A stretch of DNA of 64,000 nucleotides from Neodiprion pinetum. Taxonomy: Eukaryota > Arthropoda > Insecta > Hymenoptera > Diprionidae. The notes under the pieces were generated by a model that was not told the origin of the DNA, did not search any database, and saw nothing but the letters and a program-made list of their open reading frames with translations. A program made the position numbers and the translations under genes. The DNA is taken from contig NC_060232.1 in assembly GCF_021155775.2 (NCBI RefSeq), forward strand, positions 25,985,922-26,049,921, in the 5' to 3' direction. Shown one piece after another: positions 39,467-53,040 of this stretch. Positions within the stretch are counted from its first letter, which is position 1, and each line of letters opens with the position of its first letter.

Positions 39467-39860
39467 GAATCGGCAAAAGAGAAAAGGAGTATGGTTTGAG
39501 TTTTCTCGTATAAATTCAATCGTCTGATTTTATCGCTGTCCGCGGATTCGTGCAACGGTTCGAGTACCTATCAGCAGGTAAAAGAAAAAACGTTTTCAAT
39601 GTTAAGTGTAGCACATGGCGTCGAGAGGTATGGGAAGTGGTAAAAAGGTGTTGGGTGAGAGAGATTGAATGGTTAGGGAACGGGCTTGCACCATGCAAGT
39701 CGTAGGAAGTCGCACCTCGAGAAAATGAGATCGCATCGCATCGTATCGTATCGCCGTGGTTTTACAATTTCAATATTATACAGCGAGAAGGCGTGAATGT
39801 ACGTACGCCTGTATATTTTCCTTTATTCATTCTTTGTTTTTGTCGTCCTTCTTTCAGTTT

Positions 39861-39872
39861 TTCTCTTTCTCT

Positions 39873-39907
<35 letters not shown>
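39861..39907. repeat. (CT)n microsatellite
   Basis: A CT tract that makes the overlapping Ser/Leu and Arg/Glu frames around it appear open. Confidence 0.9.
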
Positions 39908-39909
<2 letters not shown>

Positions 39910-40269
39910 TTGAGCTTTTTTTCACTTCTTATATACATATATTCTACCACCTTTCTTTCCAGCGAGCAATTAGCACCGCCATAAACTCGTGGCGAGATGA
40001 CTATCCCCTTTGGATTTGCATGAGAAAAAGAAAAGACCGGAGAAATATATTGTACGCTGTAGAAGTAGACACGGGCTGGAGGGGATGCATCTCGAATGAG
40101 TTTGATATACAGGCACGGTGAGCGTCGGTGTCTAGTAGCCGTTGCTTTCCTTTTTTTCTTCGTAGTTTTTTCTTCTACCAAAATCGAACCGCGTTCCTGC
40201 GGGTTTGAACCTCGCCGTCGTCGTCGAGCACCGTCTCGTCTCTCAAACGGAAGTTTAAAACTCAAACCG

Positions 40270-43200
40270 AAACAATAGCAATAGCGAACACTAAAGGTTT
40301 ATGGCTCTATTCCGCGGGCGTTTCTTCCTCTCCCGTTTGCTTCTCCTCACCGTGCATCCACAGTTTTACTTCTCTTTAACGCTCCCGCAGTGCGAACCCA
40401 TCGCTACCCCGTCCGAACACAGAGAGTAAAAACCTCCGCTTCTCCGCCAACCAGGTGCAGTTAACCATTTGATAAATCACGAATAAGTTGCAGCGGTAAT
40501 TGTATCGCTCACGCCTTCGACGTCTCTTTCCTCGATGCCCACTTCGCGGTACCGTTTGTATGCAAACACATTTCCCGCTCATACCTGCTCAACGTCGTAT
40601 AACTACAACAGCCAATTAGCAGACTCACGGAAGTCACGATGCTACTTCAGCCAAATGAACATTAGGTAACAAATTAGGACAAGGCGGGGCTGCGGGATGA
40701 TTTATTACCCCAACCAGTGTCGCTCAGACTCTGAAATTCGATTCACTGCGTTTACAACCGATCGTTCTTCGACACTTGAATCATTCTTTTGCATCGCGGA
40801 TAGACGATTTTCTTCGTTATCGCTGTACCGAATGTGTTCATCGCGCGTGCTATTCGTTTTATTAAGTTTACAATGCTTGAAACAAGGTGGCACCTAATAT
40901 AATTGGAGCAAACCCGTACTCGCGGTTGAAAATTACGCCCGAACCGAAAAAAGGTAGGTATGTACCAAGGAACGAGGTAAAGTATGCGTTGTATATCAGC
41001 GAATACGATCTATAATTGAACGTTACAGGAATATCGCTTGAAATTTATGATAAAAAGATGGTTTCTATGAAATGAATATTCTTTACGGTAAAACACCGTA
41101 TCCCAACCCAAGGCTATATTTACACGCGTATCCATATCCATGATTGCCTCTCAGGAGTGACATTACTTCGAACATATTCGTAAATAGACCTTCCACGCCG
41201 CGCGTCTTTACCGTCGAATTATTAAATAGCCATAAGACAACGTATCGCCGTGTACGGGGATGAAGGGTGGGTAATTAGATACCAACGCGTATTGAACAGC
41301 GACAAACGATAAGGCCACCATTAAGCCGAGGCGGACTAAAATTGGCGTTTTAATGTTTTACTATCCCCCTCCGATGATACCGAGCCTCCGTGTGGTCGAG
41401 TCTCGAGAATGACGGTTATAGCCTCTAATCGATTCCGTAGTCATTAGCACGTCGCTCGGTTCCGCAGTCGTATTACACGCCGCAAGCGTACGTATATACG
41501 CCGCGTGTATAGATCACACCTCGAATCGTACTTCCACAGAAGGCGCAAGCGACGCCATATTTGAATTTCACACAAGTAGCAGTAGTACACCTCGTATTTA
41601 AAGTAGTTTGCCTTTCGACCGCTTTTATAATTCTAATCGTCTACGGGTCGAGTCTTAAACATTTTGTACACCCTTTTATAATCCCCTGCACTCTGTGCAC
41701 ACGCGGTGCGTTGATATTATACGACATACGCACACACGCGTGCACGCACCGTTCGGGGCTGCGGAGAAAATTTATCGTCTTTTCTCGAATTCACCTCATT
41801 AAGAACTAGTCTTATTCATTAGTGTGTATATAATATTTCCCAACAACCGCTCGGTAGCTTCTATATCTATACATGTACGTATACATACGTATACAGGTAT
41901 ACTCGTACGTATAGAGAGTATTATAGCTTATACAGCAGGTAGGACTGCGGTGCCCCGGCTTACGGTTATGCTAGGACGTAAATATTGTTCATAATTCTCT
42001 CCAAGTTCGAGCTAATTCCCGTAAGGTGGACTCCTCCGTGTGTCCGTGCAATCAAGAGCGTGCGTGTAACCCGCACACACTCGAAGACCGCCCGCCTTCC
42101 TACACGCGAACACATCCGTACTTGACTAAAATTAGTATTTTTCTCCTTCTCGACATTTCGACGTTCGCGCGCGTAAAAACTATGAGAATCTATTAATCAC
42201 GAGGTTAACTTGGAGCCGACAAAGGCCGCCAGTACATACTTACCTTTTCGTTGCTTGTACCGGCAGCTGTGGTTCCTATGGGTACCAACACTCGTCCTTT
42301 CAACCTGCCTCCCTGCACACCATCACCCGTGTAAGAGAGTGCAGGGATCACTTGCTTTGCAGGTATAGGCCGCGTTATGTACCACGCTTCCTTTCTTCTT
42401 CTTCTTCTTCTTCTTAGTCCACTTCGTTCCCTCCACCAGACGTATATAACATGTGCACCCTTGTGTGTGTACGTTATACGTACATATGTGCACCTATAAG
42501 TATATGCATTGGATATGCCACGGCCACGTTATGCACGCCCGTCGTTCTAGTAGCTTTATTATCTTGGGCTCGACCCTGGATTCAGGTGGACGGGCCAGGT
42601 TCCGGTGTGTTTCGGTAGCCCGGACGATCATCATCTCCTCTTTCTCAAAGCGCCCGTCTTTTGCCGATCCGTTGCTTCTTGCTCTCTTTCACTCTCTCTC
42701 GCTCTCTCCGCGCTGCTGAAGCCCGCTTGGATATGTAGGTAATTTTTAATTAAACCGGGAGGCTCTCGATCGTGCTGCAACACGGCCGCGTCCGGTTTTC
42801 GTTAAGAGTCAGTCGAAAGATGAACTCTGAAACGAGCTTGTAAGATTATCCTAATGAAGCCCCTGATACTCTCTCCTCTTCTTCATCAAATCTACGTTAT
42901 TTTAGTTCGTCGTTTACAAGGAAGCTGCTGCTTGTCAGGGAGATTGACACTCTACGGTGTCTGTCAATGTTACCGCTCGCCATGCCCCACAGCTTATTAT
43001 CGTCAACGTTTTTTACGTCCCGAGTTATCGAATGTTTTTTCCACACACTTGAACAACTTTTCCCCGTTCACTCGTTCGGCTGACGTTTTTAATCCATAAC
43101 CCGCATTCCGATCAATTCGCTGCCGAACAGTAATTTCGTTCCACGAGGTATCTTTCGTAAAACGTTCAGTAACGATAACCTCTCATAAATTTAAAAGTTA

Positions 43201-44100
43201 TCAAAAATATTTTCGAAATTTTTCTCGCACGAAGAACCATTGTTTCCATCCGGCATCCGTTGTAAATGCTCTACAACGTCCGTACATCGCGAAAAATTCA
43301 TCCGAGCTGCGTAACTGGATCGTGACCTCGGAATATCTGTCATTGCAATTAGGTACAGGTATAGAAACACTGCGAATATACGTACTGACAAATGAAGATC
43401 GACGAGCGAAACCCGCGGACTCGATTACGTAATCGGACAATGGTGCGAAATTAAAAAGCAATTAGCCTCTCGTTCAGCCGCGGTTATGATCCTGAGGTGA
43501 ATTGCTCCTGCAGGGCTGATTGCACCGGCTGAGGTTTGATCAATATTTGCCGATATACCGACCCGGCGATCATCGCCGAGCCACATGCGCCGTAATGAGG
43601 CGTTGCGGATCGCGGGTATTGCGTGCTCCGTAAAAGGCTGATCGTGTGCACAAGTTTAACCCGATACGCTCGGTCAAACCCTGAACTTTATCCCGTGCAA
43701 ATCCGCGATTACGAAACCTCGCCAATCTCGTCTTCGGGGACGGAGATCGGCGCCTGTGTCGAGCGTTTTCCGTGAAACTGCCCCACGCGCGAATACAACC
43801 CTGCAAAATGGGAGAGTGGGACTCGACGGGATCGACCATTTGTCACCGGCGGCGCCCCGGGATTCCTATTTTCCGCCCGATTTCCCGTGATGGCGAGCCT
43901 CTCCTTCCCGCTGCTGTGTTCCCGTTTGCCCCCCTTCGCCCTCCCCTGCCTCTCTCCTACCCTTCGCTTCTCCCGACTGAAAGCTCATTTTCACGTCAGC
44001 GCTTCTCGATCCTCGTTTGTTTCCGCTGAGACCTGCCGCATTGTGCCGAGCTCCGAGACCGGGATCAATATCCCATCGCATTAAACGCCCTGCAGTATAG
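40270..44100. other. non-coding intron DNA, no gene seen
   Basis: It contains ACGTATAC-type alternating DNA near 41865-41920, a CTT repeat at 42391-42414 and a CpG-rich patch near 43740-44085. Short frames only. Confidence 0.5.
42391..42414. repeat. (CTT)n microsatellite
   Basis: About seven CTT units. Confidence 0.85.
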
Positions 44101-45743
44101 TATACCTTGTACCCCGCATTACTGACAAATTAATATTACACCCGGTAATTTTGAGGGTGTAAGGTTTCGTAGATATTATAGATACCTGGTAGTAGATGCG
44201 TGCTTGCGATACAGCCTCTTGCAATTACGATTCCACGTGAAACGAATATACTCCTAGATTTCTCCCTCCGTTAACTCGTGGTTTTTGTCTGATTTTCCAC
44301 GATGGCGTGATCCCAATTTTCGACAAGGTTGCTGAGCTGAAATTTGATATGGTTCGGTTATTTTATTACAGGATAGTATGTTGAGCATTTATCGACCTGG
44401 ATTCGGAAGCTTCGAAGATTCGGTTGTTTGAAAATACGATGTAGGAAATTTTATAGTTATAAACAAAACCGTATGTATATCGGTGCTCGATCATTGCAAA
44501 TCCAATCTACGATGGTTCATTTTATTCGGAGGAGTATTTTCTACAAATTAACCGCAACACTTTTCTTCAAATCATGTTGGCATCTTGAGTATTCAATTTT
44601 ACAACATCGCACCGATATTGTTTATGATTAATGAATGGCAATAATGAATCGAGTACTGAAAAAATATTTTATGCAGAATCGTCGAAGAGTAAAATCGAAC
44701 GAATCTTCTGAATTTTTGTAAATTTCGAAGTGATTTGAAATGAACCGTCAATGCTGTTAACTTCAGTTTTATAATTCCAGTGTTTTCGATTTCTGGATTC
44801 TCAAAAAGTCATCGTAATTCGTGGATACAATCATTCAATAAATGCTGAATGTGCGATATTATGATAATAAAGTCAATAAAAAGTATCAAAATTTGGTTTG
44901 CCGTTAATCAGAATAGCAATTTTCCTTCTTTACAATCGACAACCTTTGATATCTACATTTCACGAGCTATCTGCATTTCACGAATGGAACGCGCACGGTG
45001 TAAAAACGAGTCCGTGATTTTTGGTCAATGACACAAGCACGGGTCTAACCGCGGGGGGTAGCCGGATATTTCACTCTGCGATGCTCAGGCTGCGAAAGAA
45101 AAGTTTCGACGCTTTGGGTTGAATGGTCAGAAGAATTTGAAAGTGGAGCAAAAGCAGCCGGAGGGTTTTTTTTCATTTTTTTTTCTCTTTCCTTAGAAGG
45201 AAAAATGACTGCCAAATTTTTGGGTGGTTTTCAAGTGTCAAACAAACTCGGGAATTCCATAAAATTGTTGAAAAAACGTTGCTAATACTTAGCGAACTAG
45301 AATAATCCTAAACGATACGAAATCAATTGAAATTTTGTAGTTCAGTTTAGCGATACGGAATAAAAGGCCGACTGATAAGGTATTTTCTTTACGTTTTAAT
45401 TGCGTGCTCTGCAAAGTCCACGTTTATCATCTTCTGATTTTCAATCTATTATACGCTTGTACGCTTGTAGAATGGAAAAGTTGTTTTCGAACCAAAGCGT
45501 GAAAAACGAAAAGAATTTTTATGAGGAATTTAATCGTTTGTGCGTTGCAATATAAACACGCACAAAAACATCGTTAAATTGAACAATATACAATTGGTTT
45601 TCGGCATCTGCAAATGAACGTGAAATTCAAATCGGACTTCTAATTGAATCGCGAAACTTTCCACTTCTAACTTCGAATTTTCTAGATTTTCTCACCATTG
45701 TATTTTATGAGCGATGAGCACGTTACGGTTAGTTTTACGTACA
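44101..45743. other. non-coding AT-rich intron DNA, no gene seen
   Basis: Short frames only. It leads into the inverted-repeat element that starts at 45744. Confidence 0.5.
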
Positions 45744-46384
45744 GAGGCGGGGTTGAGGTTTCAAATTTGCAAAGTTCCGAGAGCGCCTATTTCCGAATTA
45801 TTTGGTAGCAAAAGTTGAAGTAAAGAAATCAAACTTTGACAGAACAACAAATTTTCGAATGATCGTAAACCCGACGGCTCAAAGTTACGATAGAGGAAAG
45901 TTCCGCAAAGTAAAGTTTCGACAGAGTGAAATTCCAAAAAATGAATTTTCGATACGAGTAAAATTCCGAATATTGAAATATACTCATACAGCGTAGTTTA
46001 CTCAACTAGTGGGTATAAAAAATCTGGAAAAATCGGAGTTCCCAGGATTCCGAAAGTAAAAATATGGAAAATGATTAACAAAGAAAGATCAAAGCGGTGA
46101 AATTTCCCCAAGTCAGAAATTCATAGAATTGAAAATCTTCGTTCATTCGGAATTTCGATGTTCTAAATTTATCAATTTTCTCATTTTCGGCATTTTATCC
46201 TTTCGGAATTTGGTCCTTCGAAACTCAGCGCTTTCAGAACTTTGAGTGTCGGGTTTCTGACAATTCAAAACTTTGATGTTTCGTCAAAGTTCGATTTCTT
46301 TACTCAAAGTTTCGCCAGCAAAAAATTCGTAATTCGGCGCTTTTGGAATTTTTCAAATTCAGCCTTTCAACCTCGCCCCTACAC
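45744..46384. mobile_element. diverged long-inverted-repeat (foldback-type) element
   Basis: The left arm (about 45744-45920) and the reverse complement of the right arm (about 46215-46384) share ordered blocks: GGCGGGGTTGAGG/GGGGCGAGGTTGA, AGCGCC, GTAAAGAAATC, AACTTTGAC, AAACCCGAC, CTCAAAGTT. Identity is far below that of the 15-kb foldback, so it is older. The interior repeats degenerate AAATTCCGAA / AAAGTTTCG words, like the internal subrepeats of foldback transposons. It is non-coding, and no family was identified. Confidence 0.6.
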
Positions 46385-48299
46385 GCATGCAGCGTAATCC
46401 ACACACTCGCGCGATGCCATAAAATCACGGGGATGAGGAGGGTTGAACTACTCGTCGTACAGCCGGTAATCATTGCGAACTCTGTAATGAGGTCCATGCA
46501 TGCGGCATGCGGTTGTTGCCGGTGAATGGATGCGGACGAGCCGCGATCCGAGCCGTCCGGATACCGCGCGCGTCTTTAAGGGTGAAATCCGATCTCCGAC
46601 TGCTTGTTCGATACCTCGTTATAATAATGCGATGAAGTCGACTCCTCGTTAACCTTACCTCGGAGTCTACACAGTCATTTAAAACTGGCAATCACCGTCG
46701 TATGCGAGGAAAGTTTGGACGATCGATATTTCCAACAAAACCGTCAGCGAAACTTCGCGTTTCAAACACTTTGCAGACGATACAGCTTACGATGATTTTC
46801 GACTCTTCGAATTCTCTCATACTTGGACGGACTTCTTTCCGTCTTGGCACCTTTTCATTCCCTGCTATTCAAACGGGAAAACTCTCCGTCTGATCGATCC
46901 TTCGAGGTGGCTCAAACGGTTTAATATTTCACCGATGTGGGCACATGCGAAGGGGACCCGGCATTATAGACGAGGCGGTTCTGCTGCACTTAGACGTGCA
47001 ACAGAGACACGGAAGAAAAAATAGACAGTTAGGTGCATAAATTTATTACAACAAAGCATGCAGGACTCGATACAGAGCCAAGGAACATTTCGTATTCAAC
47101 AATGAAGACCGGTGCAGGTACCCACCTGTGATCATTGTTCTTATGCATTCTTCGTTATTCATTCGGTTAAAGTTTGCCACTCCGTGGTAAAACTATTCGC
47201 AACACTTGCACGCCCGAATGTCGTGCTAAACTTAGGATACCACGTGTCTTTTGTTCCGATTTGAGCGGAAAGTATAGTCGGATTCTTGTCGCTCTTTAGC
47301 CCGCAAATATTCTGCGCGAGTGATGAATTTATATTAATAAATTCTTTTTAACATGTCTCACTTGGATAGGTTAAACGAGAAATTTTTTAACTACGCCGAG
47401 TATAAAGGCAAGCGTGAAATTACTTTGAAACACTTCCAACTCGCCAGCTCGCCAATGCTCGTTATAGAATATATGGGTACTCGCAATTAGTAATGAACTA
47501 TAATTGCGGACGATCGATGCTGCGAATTCGATCCTTGAGTTCTCGAGTCATCGTTTCGAATAGAGTAACTCGAGCAAAGGTGAATCGTTCGATTATAAGC
47601 GGAGAATAATTTGGGAAAAAGAGGATAAAAACTGGTTTAAAATCGATAATTTACACTTTCAAAATCGTAATTCAGCATGGAACGAATATAATTATCAATA
47701 TCGAGTTTGGTTTCAATCTACCTATGCAAAAAAATGGATAAACCGTGCAAATCATATTATATTCGATTCGTAAGATATTGCATAATATTACGAATTGAAA
47801 ATAATATTTTAGTAGCGTACGATCGATCAACGACCCGTGAACTTTTTTGTCCAATATGAGCAGTGACAGGCTTTCTTACGCCTCTTATTCAATATCGATG
47901 CAAAATAAAACGAGTATCGGGTTGACTGTGTCTACAATGCAAATAAAATCGCGTTGTTTCGAAATATCTCCTCGTTATATTGGCCAGAGATTGATTCAAT
48001 TGACACGCGAATGATCACAATGAATACAAGGTGTGAAACCGATGAATCGTAGCACGTATAATATCGTGTAAACAATTAAAAAAAAAAATTCTTTCCACGT
48101 CAAATTTGAGTCGATAAAAATCTGTGAGGGTGGAAAAACTTGAATCGTATCGAATCGGACGATATGTCCTGTTTGAGCACCTGAATAAACGAAGAAAAAA
48201 GTTTCTCTTTGTGTGTTTTGTATATTACAAGTACCTTGAACTGCGTGACACGTGAATTCCACAATTCTACTCACCGTTCAATTTATTCCGTGGTAGTCT

Positions 48300-49100
48300 G
48301 ATTTCGGTAAAATTCTCTCCTCCGTGATAAAACGAAATTTGAGAGACGCATTTATGGACCCTCGTCGTCGCTGCCAACGGATTTTTTGTTTCCCACCTCC
48401 CCCCGCCCCTCGTCGCAAAGAAAAAAAGAAAAAGGTCAAGGTTCGGTATAAAAATTTCCAGCAACAAATCTGTCGCAATACGCCGATCAAAAGGAGCGCT
48501 GTGATTCGCGGAGAGGCAATGTCTCCGAAAAATATTTTTCCTCGAAAGCTGCCTATCAAGGATAAAGCGTGTATCGCGGCATACCGAAGACTTTATTAAC
48601 CGTGATTTTGAAGAGGGGCGCAGTCGTAAATCGGTCGATTTACTTTATCGACGAAGAGTCCCGGCCCCGATCCTCCCCGGCATGGCATCGTGACTGCACC
48701 ATTTTTAACGTAGACGCTGCCGCGCCCGCGCATTACGATTTTCGCCCGTGTCTTAGCAGCGCATTCGCTTCAACCCAGAACGTAATACGCCACTCGTCAA
48801 GTACACGGGGTGGCAGCAGACTCTCCGCCCCTCGAGGCTCATCCCTTCTGGAAGGGCAGAGACTCGCTAACGGTTTACGAACTCGGTAAAACGGAAAATT
48901 GCTAAATTCCCAGAGAATAATTAAGCGCCCCCCTCCGACGCCCTCTTTGCCCTCGTCCCTGTCCTCTCTCTCTTGCTCCCTCCCTCCACCCTTACACTCC
49001 CATGAGCTCCCTAAATCAGAACTATCTCTCGCATCCTTGGAGCCAAGTTATGCGACCGTCGCGAATTGTCTTCGTTGTAGCAGGTGGTGACGACCCGACG
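48300..49100. other. CpG-rich segment, no gene called
   Basis: Overlapping frames of 91-106 codons occur on both strands in the same DNA, with Arg/Pro/Ser-rich translations and a CCCTC-rich end. This fits a CpG-rich non-coding patch. Confidence 0.35.
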
Positions 49101-49286
49101 AGCTTCTACCGTGACTGAAATATGCCCCATTAGTGGGGGGAGGATTGCCGCGAAAGGGACCAAGGCTTTATTTCAGTTACGTAATGCTGCCCGGTAAAAA
49201 TTGACGAAGGGAATGAATTTTTGCCCCTCTTTATAGTTTATCACGTTGTTCTGTAAGTTCTGCCGTGTTTATTGTACGTGTACTGA

Positions 49287-49494
49287 GATGAATTTCGTTT
49301 GATATGGTTGGTAAAAAATTTTAGTACCGAAGAAATAATTGAGTTGAATGTATAATTTGTTTTCAGTTTACCACGTTTGTTCGATCAAGTCCAAGAATCA
49401 ATTTATTACTGCAGTAGCATGAAATTATTTCAGCATATGTGACTGTCATAAAGAAAAGTGGGTACTAAAATTTCTGGTCATGGCTAGGTAATTC
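49287..49494. mobile_element. short inverted-repeat element with TTTTAGTACC arms
   Basis: The left arm contains ATGAATT...GGTAAAAAATTTTAGTACC. The reverse complement of the right arm contains ATGAATT...CCAGAAATTTTAGTACC. The pair spans about 40 bases each side with gaps and encloses about 120 non-coding bases. It is probably an old MITE. Confidence 0.4.
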
Positions 49495-52412
49495 ATTTTT
49501 GTTTTTTACTCAGAACTGGATTTTTCGGTTACGGTAAAAAATAACAATAGTCAAAGAAAATTTTAAAAATGAAAATTGCAATAATCTAAAAAATATTTGA
49601 TAGCAAAAGTGAAGATTGTATATTGTACTCATCGAAAAATACGAAATGGTTCTCTTTTCGTATCCAAACGCCTGACAGCCTCTATAGATCATTTCTGGTT
49701 GACTTGTCCGATTTTATACGGCATAGGTTCATAGTTGGGGATATCTTGAGGTGATGAAATCAGGGTAGACAATATTATAACCTCCTCCCGAGCGTATAAT
49801 CACAGAAAACGTTTTGCTCTCGTCACACCCGATTAAGGCAGCAATCTGTCGTTTGCGAGGGTGTCGGCACCGGCTTGTACACATCGGCGGGAGAACCGAA
49901 TTCAGTAATTTTCCTCAAAGCTGATTCGATCCGGATGATTAGTTCGCATATTTGCTGTTACGCTGTTCAACAAACCTGCAGCCAGTATTTGGTCTTTCAT
50001 AATTCATGACTTAATTCTGATATCCTGAATAATGACGTCAAAATGGTGTAATAATTTTTCTATTTCTCTTCTTTGATAATATCTGTAAAAAGTTATACAC
50101 ACCAATTATACATAATTAAAGTGAACAAACGAAGATGCTCCGCCATTTTTAAGATGTAAAATAAACAGGACTTGTTTATCGGCTTATTAAAATAATCGCC
50201 GTCGCGATAGAAGGCTCAATTCGCGAACGTGCAAAATCAAGTTCTCTTTGACATATTTACTATTGGAACATTGAGCGATTTCGAAGTAAGGAGAAAAACC
50301 GAAACCGATGAAAAAATCACATCGATTCACGGAGATATTTCAATCCCGCGTTCCTTCCTCGCCGATGCAGACGAGCAGCCCTAACGATCAAGAGCAAACA
50401 TCAATTGGTCACAGTACCGTAACACGGGGGATGGACGCGTTAAGTGTGCAGTCCGAAAAGGTAGCGTTGTGTGAAACCTTTTGGAAACAGGCCGCACCTG
50501 CTAATTTCATTTCCGAGGGGTAGGAGTTAATGTAGCGTAAGTTTTGTAGGTGCGAAAACAATAAGCCGGTTTGTCACGGCCGCAAATGCAGGTGTCCGCA
50601 TCCGATGGTTTTAGGGACAGAGTCCATGGATAAGCAACGCAGGCCGTACTTCCTTAGGTGTTTCTGAAAAGCGTTGGCGGAAGAAAAGACGCGTTACGTA
50701 AAGCGACACGCGTCCCTCGAGGGTGCTCGGCAATTTGGCGCCATTTTATTCGACCGAAGAGGTAAAGAGAGTGAGAGAGAGAGAGAGAGGAAAGAAGGAG
50801 CGGAGGAGATCGAGAAAAAGCAGGAGACGGTCGCCAGGTTTCGTATTCGAGAAACTTGGGGGTTCTGGTTCTAATCACTGATAGGTCGGCCTGACCGCCG
50901 CGGTTCTTTTGAGGCTTATCTTAATTTCTCGTCTCAGCTATAAGGTCCTTTCTCCCACATGTCCATCACTGTTATCCCATTGGCTATACAGCCATTGATG
51001 TCTAATTTAGTAGCTAATTTAGATACGAACGGTGGGCTTTCCTTATACCTCGTAATACTAGCCGGTGCATGGGTACCTACATCTAAGTATCGTAAGTATT
51101 GTATATATGGACCGTAATGGCCTGTAGCAATGGCACCGCAAGCATGGCTCAAACGACTCGCCGGTACAATGTATTCTTGCATTCACCTATGAATACATAT
51201 ACGTATTACATGGTTGCAGGGTGAAAGTGAAAGGCGGTTTCAATTCTACAAGTCGACGTCTTCGTCTGTACGTTTGTACCGCTAGGATCCTATCGTGCGG
51301 CATGCCTTGCAATTTAAAACGTAACGCCGCCTCGCGGATTCGAATCATTCGTCACCTAGGAATCTACGAGGCGGTCTCGTCTACGGATCACATCGTAGTC
51401 GTTGCCGATGTGACTTGACGCTCGTAACTTTTGAAAGACGATATAATTTTTCCTCGTTATTACGTATGAGTTTTGAACGCATGATCGTGAATTTGACGTT
51501 GGTGATATGGAGGGTCACGTACAACGGAAACACGTATGTGACGAATGTAAGAGCAGATTTTTCAGGCTTCTGGACCGCAAGGTCATAATCATTATCACGG
51601 AGATCTTTATTGCAACAGTCGAGTCAGGCTTTGTCACTTTATGGATCTGCAAATTTGCGGGTTCGACCCGTCGTGTAAGCCACAATTCACGTTGCACTGG
51701 TCACGAAAAATAAATAATCATAAAAAATATGTTTCTGTAAACGGATTCGGATGGTATTCAAATTCCTGACGGTCTCGTCCAAGGATGAAAATCTGTTGAC
51801 GCCATGGTCGTATACTTTATGGTCCCTCTTATTTTTATAGATGAACGGAAACAATCTCAACCGTCAGATACGTGTAGGTAGGATTATAGTTTTTGTAGAC
51901 GTTTTACCGAATTGAAAGTCAACTGTCGACGAAACAAGAGTCGATGGTTACCTTGACGGTTACCTGCAGAAAAATCCAAGAGCCTCGTCAGTTGACTATT
52001 TTTTCAAATCGTATTTTTGAACCAACTATTCGATAGTCAAAATCGCATGCCTTCTAATTCCATCATTATAATGAATTTGTGCAATAAAATTTTTTGAAAA
52101 TGGTCTATTTTTTAAGAGATATATGTAATTTACTTTCTGATATTATCAATCAGCATTGCCTGCTACAATGGAACTCGTAATTTTATAATATTGCATAAAC
52201 AAAAGTATTTTCACAGAAAATATTCAAAAAATGACAATACGAAGATACATCGCTATTATGAGAGCTACCCATTTCATGTTTTGCCAAATCTTCAATAGCC
52301 AACGATGCGAATTAAAATGTGTGCTGTGAAAAAAGAGAGCTTGATTAATTAATACGTACGAAATCGTCTTGCCGGTGCATTTTGAAATAAAATACTCTTC
52401 CCACATGGTATA
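49495..52412. other. non-coding intron DNA, no gene seen
   Basis: It includes a GA tract at 50766-50790. Short frames only. Confidence 0.5.
50766..50790. repeat. (GA)n tract
   Basis: About eleven GA units. Confidence 0.85.
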
Positions 52413-53040
52413 CAGGGCGTGGATCAAAAATACCGGACTAATTTAAAACGTGAATAATCTCCGAACGTGACGGTCGATTTTTGCAAACTTTTTTTTGTTC
52501 CGAGCTAGAACGAAACTTTCGTTTCGCGTTTGAAAATCTGAAGAATCTTTATTCCTTGCTGAGATGTACGCTCTCGAATAACGTGGTTTGAAAAACTCGC
52601 TGGGAGGATTCAAAAAATAAACATCAAAGAATATTCAACTTAATTTCCAACTTGAATTACGATTTAAAGAACAATTTATTTTGGTTGAATTATTGACAAG
52701 AAATTTACAACAACATGTGTTTTTCTCTGATTCTTTTTATATTTCATATTTAAAAATTTTCGATCAACGCAATCGAAGAAATAAAAAACGGGAAGCGGAA
52801 GTCACGTCAAGTTGAACATTCTTTAATATTAGTTTTTTTCATCCTCCCAGTGAGTTTTGTCGAAGCCGCTTTTTCAAGAGCGTGCATCTCAGCAAGGAAA
52901 GAAGACTTTTCAGATTTTCAATCGCGAAACGAGGTGATTATTTTCTCTAGTATCGAGTCGCAAATAGTTTTTGAAAATCGGTCGACGCGTTCTGACTTTC
53001 TTCACGTTTTAAGTCAGTCCGATTTTTCTGACCCACCTCG
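52413..53040. mobile_element. diverged long-inverted-repeat element, possible TATA target-site duplication
   Basis: The left arm (about 52413-52648) and the reverse complement of the right arm (about 52794-53040) align over roughly 240 bases. Shared blocks in order are CGGACT, TTAAAACGTGAA, TTGAAAATCTGAA, CCTTGCTGAGATG, CTGGGAGGAT and TTCAACTT. TATA stands immediately outside both ends, which may be the target-site duplication. The centre is AT-rich and non-coding. It is a non-autonomous element of unknown family, old enough for many substitutions. Confidence 0.65.

Noticed and set aside
39762..40265. 167-codon minus frame with an Arg/Glu-rich stretch
   Set aside because: It runs through a CT microsatellite and has no domain.
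51656..51670. GGGTTCGACCCG, resembling a tRNA B box / T arm
   Set aside because: The stem cannot be formed with a seven-base T loop and no A box or cloverleaf lies upstream.
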